From Betaproteobacteria bacterium (GTDB lineage: Bacteria; Pseudomonadota; Gammaproteobacteria; Burkholderiales; Casimicrobiaceae): a DNA stretch of 64,000 bases. This document shows positions 1 to 7,582 of this stretch, piece by piece (position 1 is the first letter of the stretch; each line of letters opens with the position of its first letter). The translations under genes were made by a program, and so were the position numbers. The notes under the pieces were generated by a model. That model did no database searches and was not told where the DNA came from. It worked only from the letters and a program-made list of their open reading frames with translations. Location of the stretch: positions 1 through 64,000 of the forward strand of contig READ01000014.1 in NCBI GenBank assembly GCA_004293675.1. Reading direction: 5' to 3'.

Positions 1-2589
1 ATTGCAGCGGCCACGGCCAGCACCGCCGTGGTCCACACCTACACCGTCTCGATCCCGTTTAGTGTGGCCGGTAGTGCCACCGCGGCGGCCACCGACTGCG
101 CGCTGGTCAATCCTGAGACCGGCACGGGACTCACCAACAACGTCACCTTAACGGCCAACAACGGCACGAGAACGGCCACCGCCTGTGCGCCGCCCAACAC
201 CCCGGCCAATGTCACGGTGGAGAAAGCCGATCCGGTGATTGCGCCAGTCAGTGGTAATCAATACACGGCCACTTACGCCGTGACCGTACAAAACACGGGC
301 GGCTCGGCGGGCACCTACACGCTTTCCGACACGCCTGGCTTCCCAACGACGGGTGTGACGCTAGACAGCTGGACGGTGACGACGGCCACGACCCCGACGA
401 CGGGCACGGTCAACCCGAGCCTGCCGACGGTGGACAACAACACGATTGCGCAGATCAGCGAAGCGAATGTAACCATTGGTGTTGGTGTGACACATACCTA
501 CTCCGTAGCCATCACCTTCACCACCAGTGCGACTGCAACCAACTTGACGTGCGTCACCAACACGGTGGGCAATGGGCTCTATAACCTCGCTTCAATAGCG
601 GGTAGCAGCACGGCGACCGACTCGGGTTGTTCGACTTTGCCGGGTGCACCGTCGGTGTCGGTGGATAAGTCCAATCCGGCGATAGCGCCCGTTGGTAGCG
701 GTCAATACACGGCTAGTTATACGGTCACGGTACGAAACACCGGTACGGAAGCTGGAACTTATACGCTCTCCGACACGCCGGGCTTCCCAGCGGGTGTGAC
801 ATTAGATAGCTGGACGGTGAGCACGTCCAACACGCCAACGACGGGCACGGTTAACCCGGGCCTGCCGACGGTGACCAACAACACCATTGCGCAGATCAGC
901 GCGACGAACTTGTCTATTGCGACGGGCGTCACGCACACCTACACGGTGACGATCACGTTCACTGCGGCGGCGACCGTGCGCAACCTGACCTGCGTCAACA
1001 ACACAGCGGGCAATGGTGCGTACAACGTTGCTTCGATCGCAGGCAGCAGCATCGCCGAGGATGAGGGCTGTGCGAGCTTGCCGTCGGCCCCCGATATGGT
1101 CTCGCAGATTGTCGGTTTGCCTCCGGCTATCGCTCCAGGAGCCACCGTGACGGGCACGCTGGTTTGTACGAATCAGGGCTCCGGTGACGCATTGACTCCG
1201 ACATGCGAGTTCTCGACAAGTACTTCGGGCGTAACAGCAGTCATTACCGGCGCCTGCACGCCCGCGTTACCAGTTGCAAGTCTCGCGGCAACACCCGGCA
1301 GCAACACGATCTCGTGCCCAGTTAGCGTGACCGCGCCGGCAAACCCTGCGGCACCCGGTAACGTTTTGACGGAGACGATTGCCTTGATCGGAGGCACTTC
1401 GGCCACCAATGAGCTTGTTGCTTCACAGTCCAACAACGGCAGCACAGCGTCGTTGGTGATTGTTGATGCGGTTGATGATTCGGCCACTGTCACGGCGGCG
1501 GGTGGCTCGCTTAATGTGCTCACTAACGACGGTATCGGTGCAAGTGCTCCAACGCTCGGTGGCAGTGGCACTGCGACCATCACAGCCTTGGCTGGGGCGA
1601 CAGCGCCCCCAGGCGGGTCTATCCTTACGCTAGATGTTGCGACGGGCTTGATCACGGTACTGCCAGATACCTTGCCTGGCGTGTACACGGTGCCGTATCG
1701 TCTCTGCGTGGCCGGTTCAACAACGACCTGTGACGATGCGGTTGCCACCATCACGGTCAGCGCCGGCGTGGCTGATATGGCTGCGAGTTTCCCGACGACT
1801 GGCGCAGGCGCTCTGCCGAGCTTCATCGCACCGGGCCAAACGTACACGGGTTTACAGCTCACCTGTACGAGCTTGGGGCCAAACTTGGCGCTATCGCCTA
1901 CGTGCTCGGTGTTTGTCGACGAGGGCGCTATCACTGCGTTTAGCTGTACGCCTGCCTCGCCAACGGCACTTGCCGTGGGTCAGTCAATTGATTGCTCGTT
2001 CACCTATACGGCGCCTGGCTTGTTGGGAGGTACCGATACTTCGCCGCGGCTGGTTAATTTCACTGGCATCACCAGCGCCGGTAACGACAGTGATTCCTCG
2101 AACAACTTGGTGCGTGGACTCTCTCCAAGCGGTCAAGTGCCTCTGGTGATTGACGCGATTAACGACAGCATCTCATTGCCTGCATCGACAGGAGGTACCG
2201 TTTCGATTCTTGTCAACGATCAACTGGGCACAACGACCAACCTAACTGTGTCGTCGACTGGGGTTACGATACCCGTGATCATCGTTGGTGCCAACACGAC
2301 GCTGCCGAATCCATCGATCGACGCGAACAATCGCCTAGTGGTTCCGGCGACGACACCCGCTGGCACGTACACGGTGGAATACCGCATCTGCGCTCAGGCG
2401 GCACCCGCTGTCTGTGACAATGCGGTTGTGACGATTGACATCGTTGGGGCACCACCTCCGCCACCTCCTCCTTCGGAGCCTGTGGTCGTTCCAACGCTTG
2501 ACGCACGTTCGCTGCTAATGCTCGTGTTCGGACTGGCGTTGCTTGTTGGGGTTACCTCCCGCAGACAGCGCGGTAGTAAACCGCGCTAG
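1..2589 (+). CDS. DUF11-repeat surface protein with VPTL-type C-terminal sorting tail (5' partial)
   Basis: The frame is open from base 1, and the residues before the first possible GTG (28) already match the repeat pattern, so the gene starts outside the window. Two tandem DUF11/CARDB-like Ig-fold repeats begin near nt 211 and 655 (about 148 residues apart), each opening with V-x-V-(E/D)-K and containing YTLSDTPGFP. Further Thr/Ser/Gly-rich domains follow. The C-terminus has a proline stretch, then VPTL, a single hydrophobic helix and an Arg-rich end (SRRQR), the layout of IPTL/PEP-CTERM-like sorting tails. It is probably a secreted or outer-surface protein whose tail is cut by an exosortase-like enzyme; that is inference. 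Many Cys pairs (CVxN, CA) suggest disulfides. A strong terminator follows at 2684. Confidence 0.85.
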   Translation: MAAATASTAVVHTYTVSIPFSVAGSATAAATDCALVNPETGTGLTNNVTLTANNGTRTATACAPPNTPANVTVEKADPVIAPVSGNQYTATYAVTVQNTGGSAGTYTLSDTPGFPTTGVTLDSWTVTTATTPTTGTVNPSLPTVDNNTIAQISEANVTIGVGVTHTYSVAITFTTSATATNLTCVTNTVGNGLYNLASIAGSSTATDSGCSTLPGAPSVSVDKSNPAIAPVGSGQYTASYTVTVRNTGTEAGTYTLSDTPGFPAGVTLDSWTVSTSNTPTTGTVNPGLPTVTNNTIAQISATNLSIATGVTHTYTVTITFTAAATVRNLTCVNNTAGNGAYNVASIAGSSIAEDEGCASLPSAPDMVSQIVGLPPAIAPGATVTGTLVCTNQGSGDALTPTCEFSTSTSGVTAVITGACTPALPVASLAATPGSNTISCPVSVTAPANPAAPGNVLTETIALIGGTSATNELVASQSNNGSTASLVIVDAVDDSATVTAAGGSLNVLTNDGIGASAPTLGGSGTATITALAGATAPPGGSILTLDVATGLITVLPDTLPGVYTVPYRLCVAGSTTTCDDAVATITVSAGVADMAASFPTTGAGALPSFIAPGQTYTGLQLTCTSLGPNLALSPTCSVFVDEGAITAFSCTPASPTALAVGQSIDCSFTYTAPGLLGGTDTSPRLVNFTGITSAGNDSDSSNNLVRGLSPSGQVPLVIDAINDSISLPASTGGTVSILVNDQLGTTTNLTVSSTGVTIPVIIVGANTTLPNPSIDANNRLVVPATTPAGTYTVEYRICAQAAPAVCDNAVVTIDIVGAPPPPPPPSEPVVVPTLDARSLLMLVFGLALLVGVTSRRQRGSKPR

Positions 2590-2683
2590 AAGCGGCAACC
2601 GAGAACCGTACTGGCTGAACAAGTTTTGTTCGGCGGGTCGGTTTAACGGGACTCTCACGCGGCGCTAGTTGCGCCCAACGTGC

Positions 2684-2713
2684 AAAAAACGCCAGCCCGC
2701 TGGCGTTTTTTGT
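2684..2713 (+). terminator. Intrinsic terminator after the DUF11 protein
   Basis: A perfect GC-rich stem (CGCCAGC / GCTGGCG, two-base loop) is flanked by A6 on the left and T6 on the right, so it can work on either strand. It sits about 95 nt after the stop of the surface protein and just upstream of prfB. Confidence 0.85.
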
Positions 2714-2784
2714 TTTTGGCTTCCGAGGTACGGATTCGTCACCGACCTATAAAATTGAGGCCAAACCTAAATTCAGCCAAGCCC

Positions 2785-3910
2785 GTGCAAGAACTTATCA
2801 GCGAACTCAAAAACTCCATCGCCGCGGCGCAAAGCAAGCTCGCCGAACTTCGGGGGTTACTTTGACTACGACCGCAAAGCGCGCCGACTAGAGGAGCTCA
2901 ACGCCGCGCTCGAAGATCCGAAAGCGTGGGATGACCCCAACAAAGCCCGCGAAATTGGCAAAGAAAAGCGCGCGATTGATTTTGTAATCGAGAACATCAA
3001 TCGCCTGACGACCGACATCACCGGTTGCGCCGATTTGTTCGAAATGGCTGTTGAGGAATCCGACGAAGCCACATTGCAAAGCGTCAAAGCCGACATTGAT
3101 CGCAGCAACGCCACACTTGCTGAAATGGAATTCAAGCGCATGCTATCGGGCGAGGCGGACGATTCCAATTGCTTCCTTGACATCAACGCAGGTAGCGGTG
3201 GCACCGAGGCCCAGGATTGGGCGCAAATGCTTTTTCGCATGTATTGCCGCTACGGCGAGCGCAAAGGCTTTAAGGTTGAAATCGAAGACCATACCGACGG
3301 CGATGTAGCGGGCATCAAGGGCGCATCGATCAAAATTTCGGGCGACTACGCCTACGGTTTTTTGCGCACCGAAACAGGCGTGCATCGCTTGGTTCGTAAA
3401 AGCCCATTTGATTCCAACGCTAAGCGGCATACGTCGTTTGCTTCGGTGTTCGTGTATCCCGAAGTCGACGACTCGATTCAAATCGATATCAATCCGTCGG
3501 ACGTTCGAACCGATACGTTCCGAGCCAGCGGCGCGGGTGGCCAGCACATCAACAAAACCGATTCTGCGGTGCGCTTGACACACATCCCGACCGGCATCGT
3601 CGTGCAATGCCAAGACGGTCGCTCGCAGCACAGCAACCGCGATGTGGCGTGGAAACGACTTCGCTCACGGCTCTACGATTTCGAACTTCGCAAGCGTCAA
3701 GAGGCGCAACAAAAGCTCGAAGACACCAAGACCGACATCGGCTGGGGCCATCAAATCCGCAGCTACGTGCTCGATCAATCGCGCATCAAAGACTTACGCA
3801 CCAATCACGAAACAGGCAACACGGGTGCCGTGCTTGATGGCGACCTAGATCCGTTTATTGAAGCGTCGCTCAAGGCCGGTGCGGCGCTTGGAACGGGCGA
3901 AGCAGCCTAG
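2785..3910 (+). CDS. prfB: Peptide chain release factor 2 (RF2), programmed +1 frameshift
   Basis: Releases the finished peptide at UGA and UAA. The first 26 codons (GTG at 2785) run to CTT followed by in-frame TGA (2863-2865). Slipping +1 on CTT-T continues as DYDRK... to 3910, giving 374 residues, the usual RF2 size. The frameshift site has the classic parts: an internal Shine-Dalgarno-like GGGGG, a three-base spacer, CTT, then TGA C. The second part carries the stop-codon recognition tripeptide SPF (in VRKSPFDS) and the catalytic GGQ (in [11 protein letters not shown]). RF2 shortage slows termination at the TGA and favours the slip, so the gene regulates itself. A TATAAA at 2749 could be a -10 box. 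The start is the least certain part; TTG 2755 is an in-frame alternative. Annotate as join(2785..2862, 2864..3910). Confidence 0.95.
2851..2866 (+). promoter_or_regulatory. prfB: prfB programmed +1 ribosomal frameshift signal
   Basis: Sequence CGGGGGTTACTTTGAC: a GGGGG anti-SD-like stretch three bases before the slippery CTT-T and the autoregulatory TGA stop. It matches the known bacterial prfB recoding site almost base for base. The frame before it ends ...LAELRGLL and the frame after it starts DYDRKARR, as in other RF2 proteins. Confidence 0.95.
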
Positions 3911-4077
3911 CGCGCCGCCCGCCGGAGGCGATCAAACGGCTGCGCTGCGCAGTATTGTCTGTGGCAAAAATGTAGCGCTCATCGTGCGCGTGGTGCGCTC
4001 ACATCGAGATTTCGCGAGCGCCACCGAAAAGCCCGCCTATACTGAAATTGAGCCCATCAATTTCAATCCTCAGCATC

Positions 4078-4668
4078 ATGCCCGCTATCGAACGCTCACG
4101 CCTCGTCCAGCTCCCGTCAAAAATTTTGGGTCGGCAATGCATTCTGCGCCCGTATCGTTCGGGCGACGGCGCGGCTATGTGGGATGCTGTCAACGAAGAC
4201 CGCACTGATTTGAAAACGTGGCTGCCGTGGATTGACAATCATCTGTCAATCGAGGACAGCGAAAACTACGTCCGCAACATGGCGGGAAAATGGATCACAC
4301 GCGAATCGATCACGCTCGGTATCTTCTCGCTCGACGAAAAAACCCTCTACGGCGGCACCGGGTTTCACGGCTTCGATTGGGCTGTGCCCTCGCTCACCAT
4401 CGGCTGGTTTTTGCGCAAAAGCGCCCGCGGTCGCGGCATCGGAACAGAGGCGGTCTCGCTCTGTTGCACGCTCGCGTTCGAACAGATCAAAGTCAATCGC
4501 GTGTGGGGCAGCGTTGACGCCACCAACGAGAAGAGCTGGAAGCTCTTCGAGCGCGTCGGGTTTCGCCGCGAAGGCCACCTGCGCGGCGATTCACGAAGTC
4601 ATCACGGCGCGGTGCGCGACACGTTTATCTACGGCATGCTCGCTCGGGATTGGTCAGCGCCGCAATAG
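4078..4668 (+). CDS. GNAT acetyltransferase, RimJ/RimL type
   Basis: 196 residues of the GNAT fold. The acetyl-CoA loop is visible as RGRGIGTEAV in the middle of the protein, and the order (LRPYRSGD near the N-terminus, WLPW, then VDATNEKSWKLFERVGFRREG) is that of RimJ/RimL enzymes that acetylate N-terminal Ser/Ala of ribosomal proteins or related substrates. The real substrate cannot be read from the sequence. I start at ATG 4078; an upstream in-frame TTG (4048) would add ten unconserved residues. A possible -10 box (TATACT) lies at 4038. It is alone between prfB and a convergent operon and ends in a strong hairpin at 4703. Confidence 0.85.
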   Translation: MPAIERSRLVQLPSKILGRQCILRPYRSGDGAAMWDAVNEDRTDLKTWLPWIDNHLSIEDSENYVRNMAGKWITRESITLGIFSLDEKTLYGGTGFHGFDWAVPSLTIGWFLRKSARGRGIGTEAVSLCCTLAFEQIKVNRVWGSVDATNEKSWKLFERVGFRREGHLRGDSRSHHGAVRDTFIYGMLARDWSAPQ

Positions 4669-4702
4669 CGCGATTTGCGTCATCTTGTCCCAGCTTTTGT
4701 CG

Positions 4703-4738
4703 CCAAGGCCATACGAAATATGGCCTTGGTAAATTTTT
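4703..4738 (+). terminator. Terminator hairpin after the GNAT gene
   Basis: An 11-bp perfect stem (CCAAGGCCATA / TATGGCCTTGG) with a five-base loop is followed by AAATTTTTTA. It lies 34 nt after the stop of the acetyltransferase. Confidence 0.75.
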
Positions 4739-4812
4739 TACAAGTAATCGAACACAGACAAAATTGACTCACAACCCTTATTTCATAAGGCATTAGATAA
4801 ATTTGTTAGGGT
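4739..4812. repeat. AT-rich island 1 with CCTTAT-TTC-ATAAGG palindrome
   Basis: AT-rich spacer between convergent genes. Core palindrome at 4776-4790, followed by GCATTAGATAAAT. It shares TTCATAAGGCATT and the following ATAAAT with the island at 60700 (other strand), and ATAAGGCAT plus TAGATAAA with the island at 53361. One of nine such islands in the window. Confidence 0.6.
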
Positions 4813-4863
4813 AGCGAGCGTCTGCGCGACACACCGCGTCGCGGCGCAACGTATTCGCGATCG

Positions 4864-5373
4864 CTAAACGATCAGCGGCCGATCCGACTGCTCATTGCGT
4901 CCCATGTCGGCGGGGAAATGTTGACGCAGTAAATCACCGATCGCGTTTACGCCTTCGGTGATGCCCAGCTCAAATTCGCCCTTGGCGAAACGCGTTTCCA
5001 TCGCGTTACAAATCGCTTCCCACTGCGCGTCGGTCACGCGGGAATTGAAGCCGCGATCGGCCACAATTTCTACATCGCGCTCCGCGAATAGCAGATAGAC
5101 CAGTACACCGTTATTGTGCTCAGTGTCCCACACCCGAAGCTGCGAAAACCACTCGAGCGCCCGACCGCGCGGGCTTTGATGCTTCACTTGCAACAGCGGC
5201 CAGTTGGCCTCTACAACCAACCGAATCTGCCCGCTGGAGCCGCGCTCAGCCATGCCGACCGCACCCTCAAGCGCAGTCAATGCGGCTTCGGGAATGGCCC
5301 GCCGCACGGTAGCGCGCGTGGTCAGCGCATGCGACATCCAACGCGGACGTTTTGAATTGCTGCTACTCGTCAT
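4864..5373 (-). CDS. TPM-domain protein (TPM_phosphatase fold), C-terminal gene of lemA operon
   Basis: 169 residues. The body resembles the TPM domain of its neighbour: a helix-rich N-terminal part, then SSGQIRLVVEA, a segment ending in NNGVLVYLLFAERDVEIVADRG, and EFELGITEGVNAIGDLLRQHFP at the end. No signal peptide or membrane helix is seen, so it is probably cytoplasmic or peripheral. ATG 5373 overlaps the stop of the upstream TPM gene by one base (TAATG), so translation is likely coupled. LemA plus one secreted and one soluble TPM protein is a common gene set in proteobacteria; its biochemical role is not settled and none can be assigned here. Confidence 0.85.
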   Translation of the reverse strand: MTSSSNSKRPRWMSHALTTRATVRRAIPEAALTALEGAVGMAERGSSGQIRLVVEANWPLLQVKHQSPRGRALEWFSQLRVWDTEHNNGVLVYLLFAERDVEIVADRGFNSRVTDAQWEAICNAMETRFAKGEFELGITEGVNAIGDLLRQHFPADMGRNEQSDRPLIV

Positions 5374-6350
5374 TACCAATCCCCTGACGCGCCGCCGCCA
5401 CCGAAATCTCCGCCGCCGCCGCTGAAACCGCCACTGTCGCCACCTGATGAGCCGCCGCCCCACCCACCCCAGCTGCCGCCAGAGCCAATCACTGGGCCGC
5501 TCGATAAGCCACCGTTGCGATGAACGCGTCGTCCGCCCAGCGGTGCTTTGCGAAACGAACCAAATATGCCTTGCAGGAGCAGCGCCCCGACAAACGCAAC
5601 GATGAATCCTGCGACGCCAGCAATGGCTGAACCGGTAAAGAAGAATGCCGCACCGCCCGCAATCAACGCCACCAACGTCGAAGGCAGAACGAACGACAAC
5701 ACCGCCAACACACCCAATAACGCCGGCGCCATGCCAAAAAGCGTTTCTAGGGCCGCATCGAATTCCCCGGGATTATGACTTTGCTCCCACTGTCCTTTAT
5801 CGTTGACCGTGGTCGCCGCGGCTTTTGTATCCTTTGATACTGCGAGGGCGATCTTGTCAATCCCCGCATCGATGCCCTGAGCGAATTGATTAACCTTGAA
5901 AAACGGCGAGATCGTCTCGCGAATGATGCGCTTGGCTTCCACGTCGGGCAATGCGCCTTCCCAGCCGTAGCCCACCTCTAGGCGAATCTTGCGCTCTTTC
6001 ATCGCCAGCACCATGAGTGCGCCGGTGTCTTTGCCTTTTTTGCCAAGCTTCCACGCTTCGGCAACTCGCAGCGCGTATTCCTCAATCGTTTCGGGCTCCG
6101 CCGTTTTTACGATCAACACCGCGAGCTGACCGCCGCTTGTTTGCTCAAACGCCACTAGCTTTTGTTCAAGTTCCTGCCGTGCGGACACCCCCAAGATGCT
6201 GGCGGTATCAGTGATTCGCGTTTGCAACGGCGGAATCGGCGCATAGTCCTGCGCCATGGCTGCCAGGGCAAACAACATCGTTGTCAGAGCGAAAAAAGCG
6301 GCTATCGCACCGCGGTAGGAGCGGCGAAAGCGGTTGAGCAAAACGTTCAA
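5373..6350 (-). CDS. TPM-domain exported protein with glycine-rich tail (YgcG family)
   Basis: About 325 residues. It starts with a signal peptide (hydrophobic core FFALTTMLFALAAMAQ, cleavage after AMA). The TPM domain follows (ITDTASILG ... GGQLAVLIVKT ... KKGKDTGALMVLAMKERKIRLEVGYGWEGALPD). Two hydrophobic segments come next, then a Gly/Ser tail with repeated GGGG. This is the YgcG architecture, usually inner-membrane anchored. I prefer TTG 6350, which has GAGGA five bases upstream; TTG 6362 would add four residues. It lies 60 nt after lemA and overlaps the next TPM gene by one base. Confidence 0.85.
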   Translation of the reverse strand: MNVLLNRFRRSYRGAIAAFFALTTMLFALAAMAQDYAPIPPLQTRITDTASILGVSARQELEQKLVAFEQTSGGQLAVLIVKTAEPETIEEYALRVAEAWKLGKKGKDTGALMVLAMKERKIRLEVGYGWEGALPDVEAKRIIRETISPFFKVNQFAQGIDAGIDKIALAVSKDTKAAATTVNDKGQWEQSHNPGEFDAALETLFGMAPALLGVLAVLSFVLPSTLVALIAGGAAFFFTGSAIAGVAGFIVAFVGALLLQGIFGSFRKAPLGGRRVHRNGGLSSGPVIGSGGSWGGWGGGSSGGDSGGFSGGGGDFGGGGASGDW

Positions 6351-6410
6351 GTGCGTCCTCAAGCTGCGCCGAGTTGCCTCGGGCAGCCTAAAAAGGTCAA
6401 ACAGAGAAAC

Positions 6411-7049
6411 TTAAGGCTTGGCTGGAGCAGCCGGAGCCGGTGCAGCTGGTGCCGCTGGCTTATTGAAATCAACCGTCGGCGCTGATTTAACCGCCGCTTC
6501 GTTTTCAACAGCGAACTGTTCTTTCTTTTTGAAACCAAACACCATCGCCACCAAGTTCGAGGGGAACGACACCACTTCGCTGTTGTAGCCCTGAATCGAT
6601 TTGATGTAGCGGTTACGAGCCACAGTGATGCGGTTTTCCGTACCTTCAAGTTGCGCCGTCAGATCGCGAAACAGCGCATCGCTTTTTAGGTTTGGATAGT
6701 TTTCAGCCACGGCCAATAAGCGCGATAGCGAGCCCCGCAATTCGCTTTGCGCCGCTTGAAATTTCTTAAACGCTTCGGGATCGTTAATGAGTTCGGGCGT
6801 TGCTTGGATCGACGTTGCCTTAGCACGCGCTTCGACGACCTTGGTCAGCGTATCTTGCTCTTGTGCAGCGAAGCCCTTCACGGTCGCCACCAGATTGGGC
6901 ACCAAATCAGCGCGGCGCTGGTATTGATTCAACACCTCAGACCAAGCCGCTTTGATCGTCTCTTCGCCCTGCGCCATCGTGTTGTAGCCGCAGCCCGATA
7001 AACCGAGCGAAGCCGCTAAAGCCACCAACATCATCCACACTTTTTTCAT
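6411..7049 (-). CDS. lemA: LemA family lipoprotein
   Basis: 212 residues. Lipoprotein signal peptide with lipobox LSGC (Cys20), so anchored in a membrane. LemA features: GYNTMAQGEETIKAAWSEV, NQYQRRADLVPNLVATVKG, and a helical body with QSELRGSLSRLLAVAENYPNL and RITVARNRYIKS. Start chosen at ATG 7049, because GAGGA lies at the right distance upstream; ATG 7055 would lie on top of it. First gene of lemA-TPM-TPM. The C-terminus is an Ala/Pro-rich tail. The family is widespread and its exact role unknown; association with TPM proteins suggests a shared envelope function. Confidence 0.92.
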   Translation of the reverse strand: MKKVWMMLVALAASLGLSGCGYNTMAQGEETIKAAWSEVLNQYQRRADLVPNLVATVKGFAAQEQDTLTKVVEARAKATSIQATPELINDPEAFKKFQAAQSELRGSLSRLLAVAENYPNLKSDALFRDLTAQLEGTENRITVARNRYIKSIQGYNSEVVSFPSNLVAMVFGFKKKEQFAVENEAAVKSAPTVDFNKPAAPAAPAPAAPAKP

Positions 7050-7251
7050 AGCCATTCCTCTAAAAACAAAGTTCGCTCGCGCGAAACAAAACCAGATGTT
7101 CGCAATATGCCCGCGACGGGGATGAATTACAAGCGGCACATCTAAAGCATGCGACGAATCTGAGAAAAATCGCGACCGTTGACCAAGCGGCATGATGGGT
7201 AGCGTGGACAACATGGTCCTTGCTTATCGCTGCTATAGCTTTATGTTCAAT

Positions 7252-7350
7252 CGCCTTATTAAATATAGGATTTACTAAATAAAACGTTAATTATGAAAAG
7301 TACTAATTACCCTCTTAAGTTCAACATATATAAGGCGTTAAATAATAATG
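7252..7350. repeat. AT-rich island 2 bounded by CGCCTTAT / ATAAGGCG
   Basis: Strongly AT-rich. An 8-bp inverted repeat CGCCTTAT (7252-7259) and ATAAGGCG (7330-7337) frames about 86 bp. The inside contains TTATGAAAAGTA, also found in the island at 60700. The right core ATAAGGCGTTAAATAAT matches the family consensus. It lies in the divergent gap between lemA and the propeller gene, so it may hold promoters. Confidence 0.6.
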
Positions 7351-7382
7351 CCGCTATGAATTCACAAGGGATCGGGTGAAAG

Positions 7383-7560
7383 ACAACGACTGAACCAAGC
7401 CAGCATGCTGGCAGACTCAATGGAATCTTGCCTTTGCGAAAGGGACGAGTCGGGGCGTCAGTCGGCGGCCGCAGCCGTTTTGTCGAAGTTTACTGACGTG
7501 TGTCACTAATTGCTCGCCCAGTACGTCTAACCGTAAGGCGGTGCTTTTTCGTTGCGTGGA
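7383..7560 (+). promoter_or_regulatory. Possible structured 5' leader of the propeller/dockerin gene
   Basis: This part of the 533-nt divergent gap can form several adjacent stems on the + strand: the palindrome GCCAGCATGCTGGC (7399-7412); GACTC/GAGTC (7414, 7447) enclosing CCTTT-GCG-AAAGG; CGTCAGT/ACTGACG (7456, 7492) enclosing CGGC/GCCG; and a weak ACCG/CGGT hairpin followed by GCTTTTT at 7530-7547, attenuator-like. It matches no riboswitch consensus that I know. Confidence 0.35.
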
Positions 7561-7582
7561 TTCTCTTGAAAGACGGACAACA

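Noticed and set aside
1173-1934. 253-residue minus-strand ORF inside the DUF11 protein
   Set aside because: Low-complexity antisense reading of a repeat-rich gene.
2680-2865. Separate 61-residue ORF before prfB
   Set aside because: It starts inside a terminator; its last 26 codons are the first part of RF2 before the programmed frameshift.
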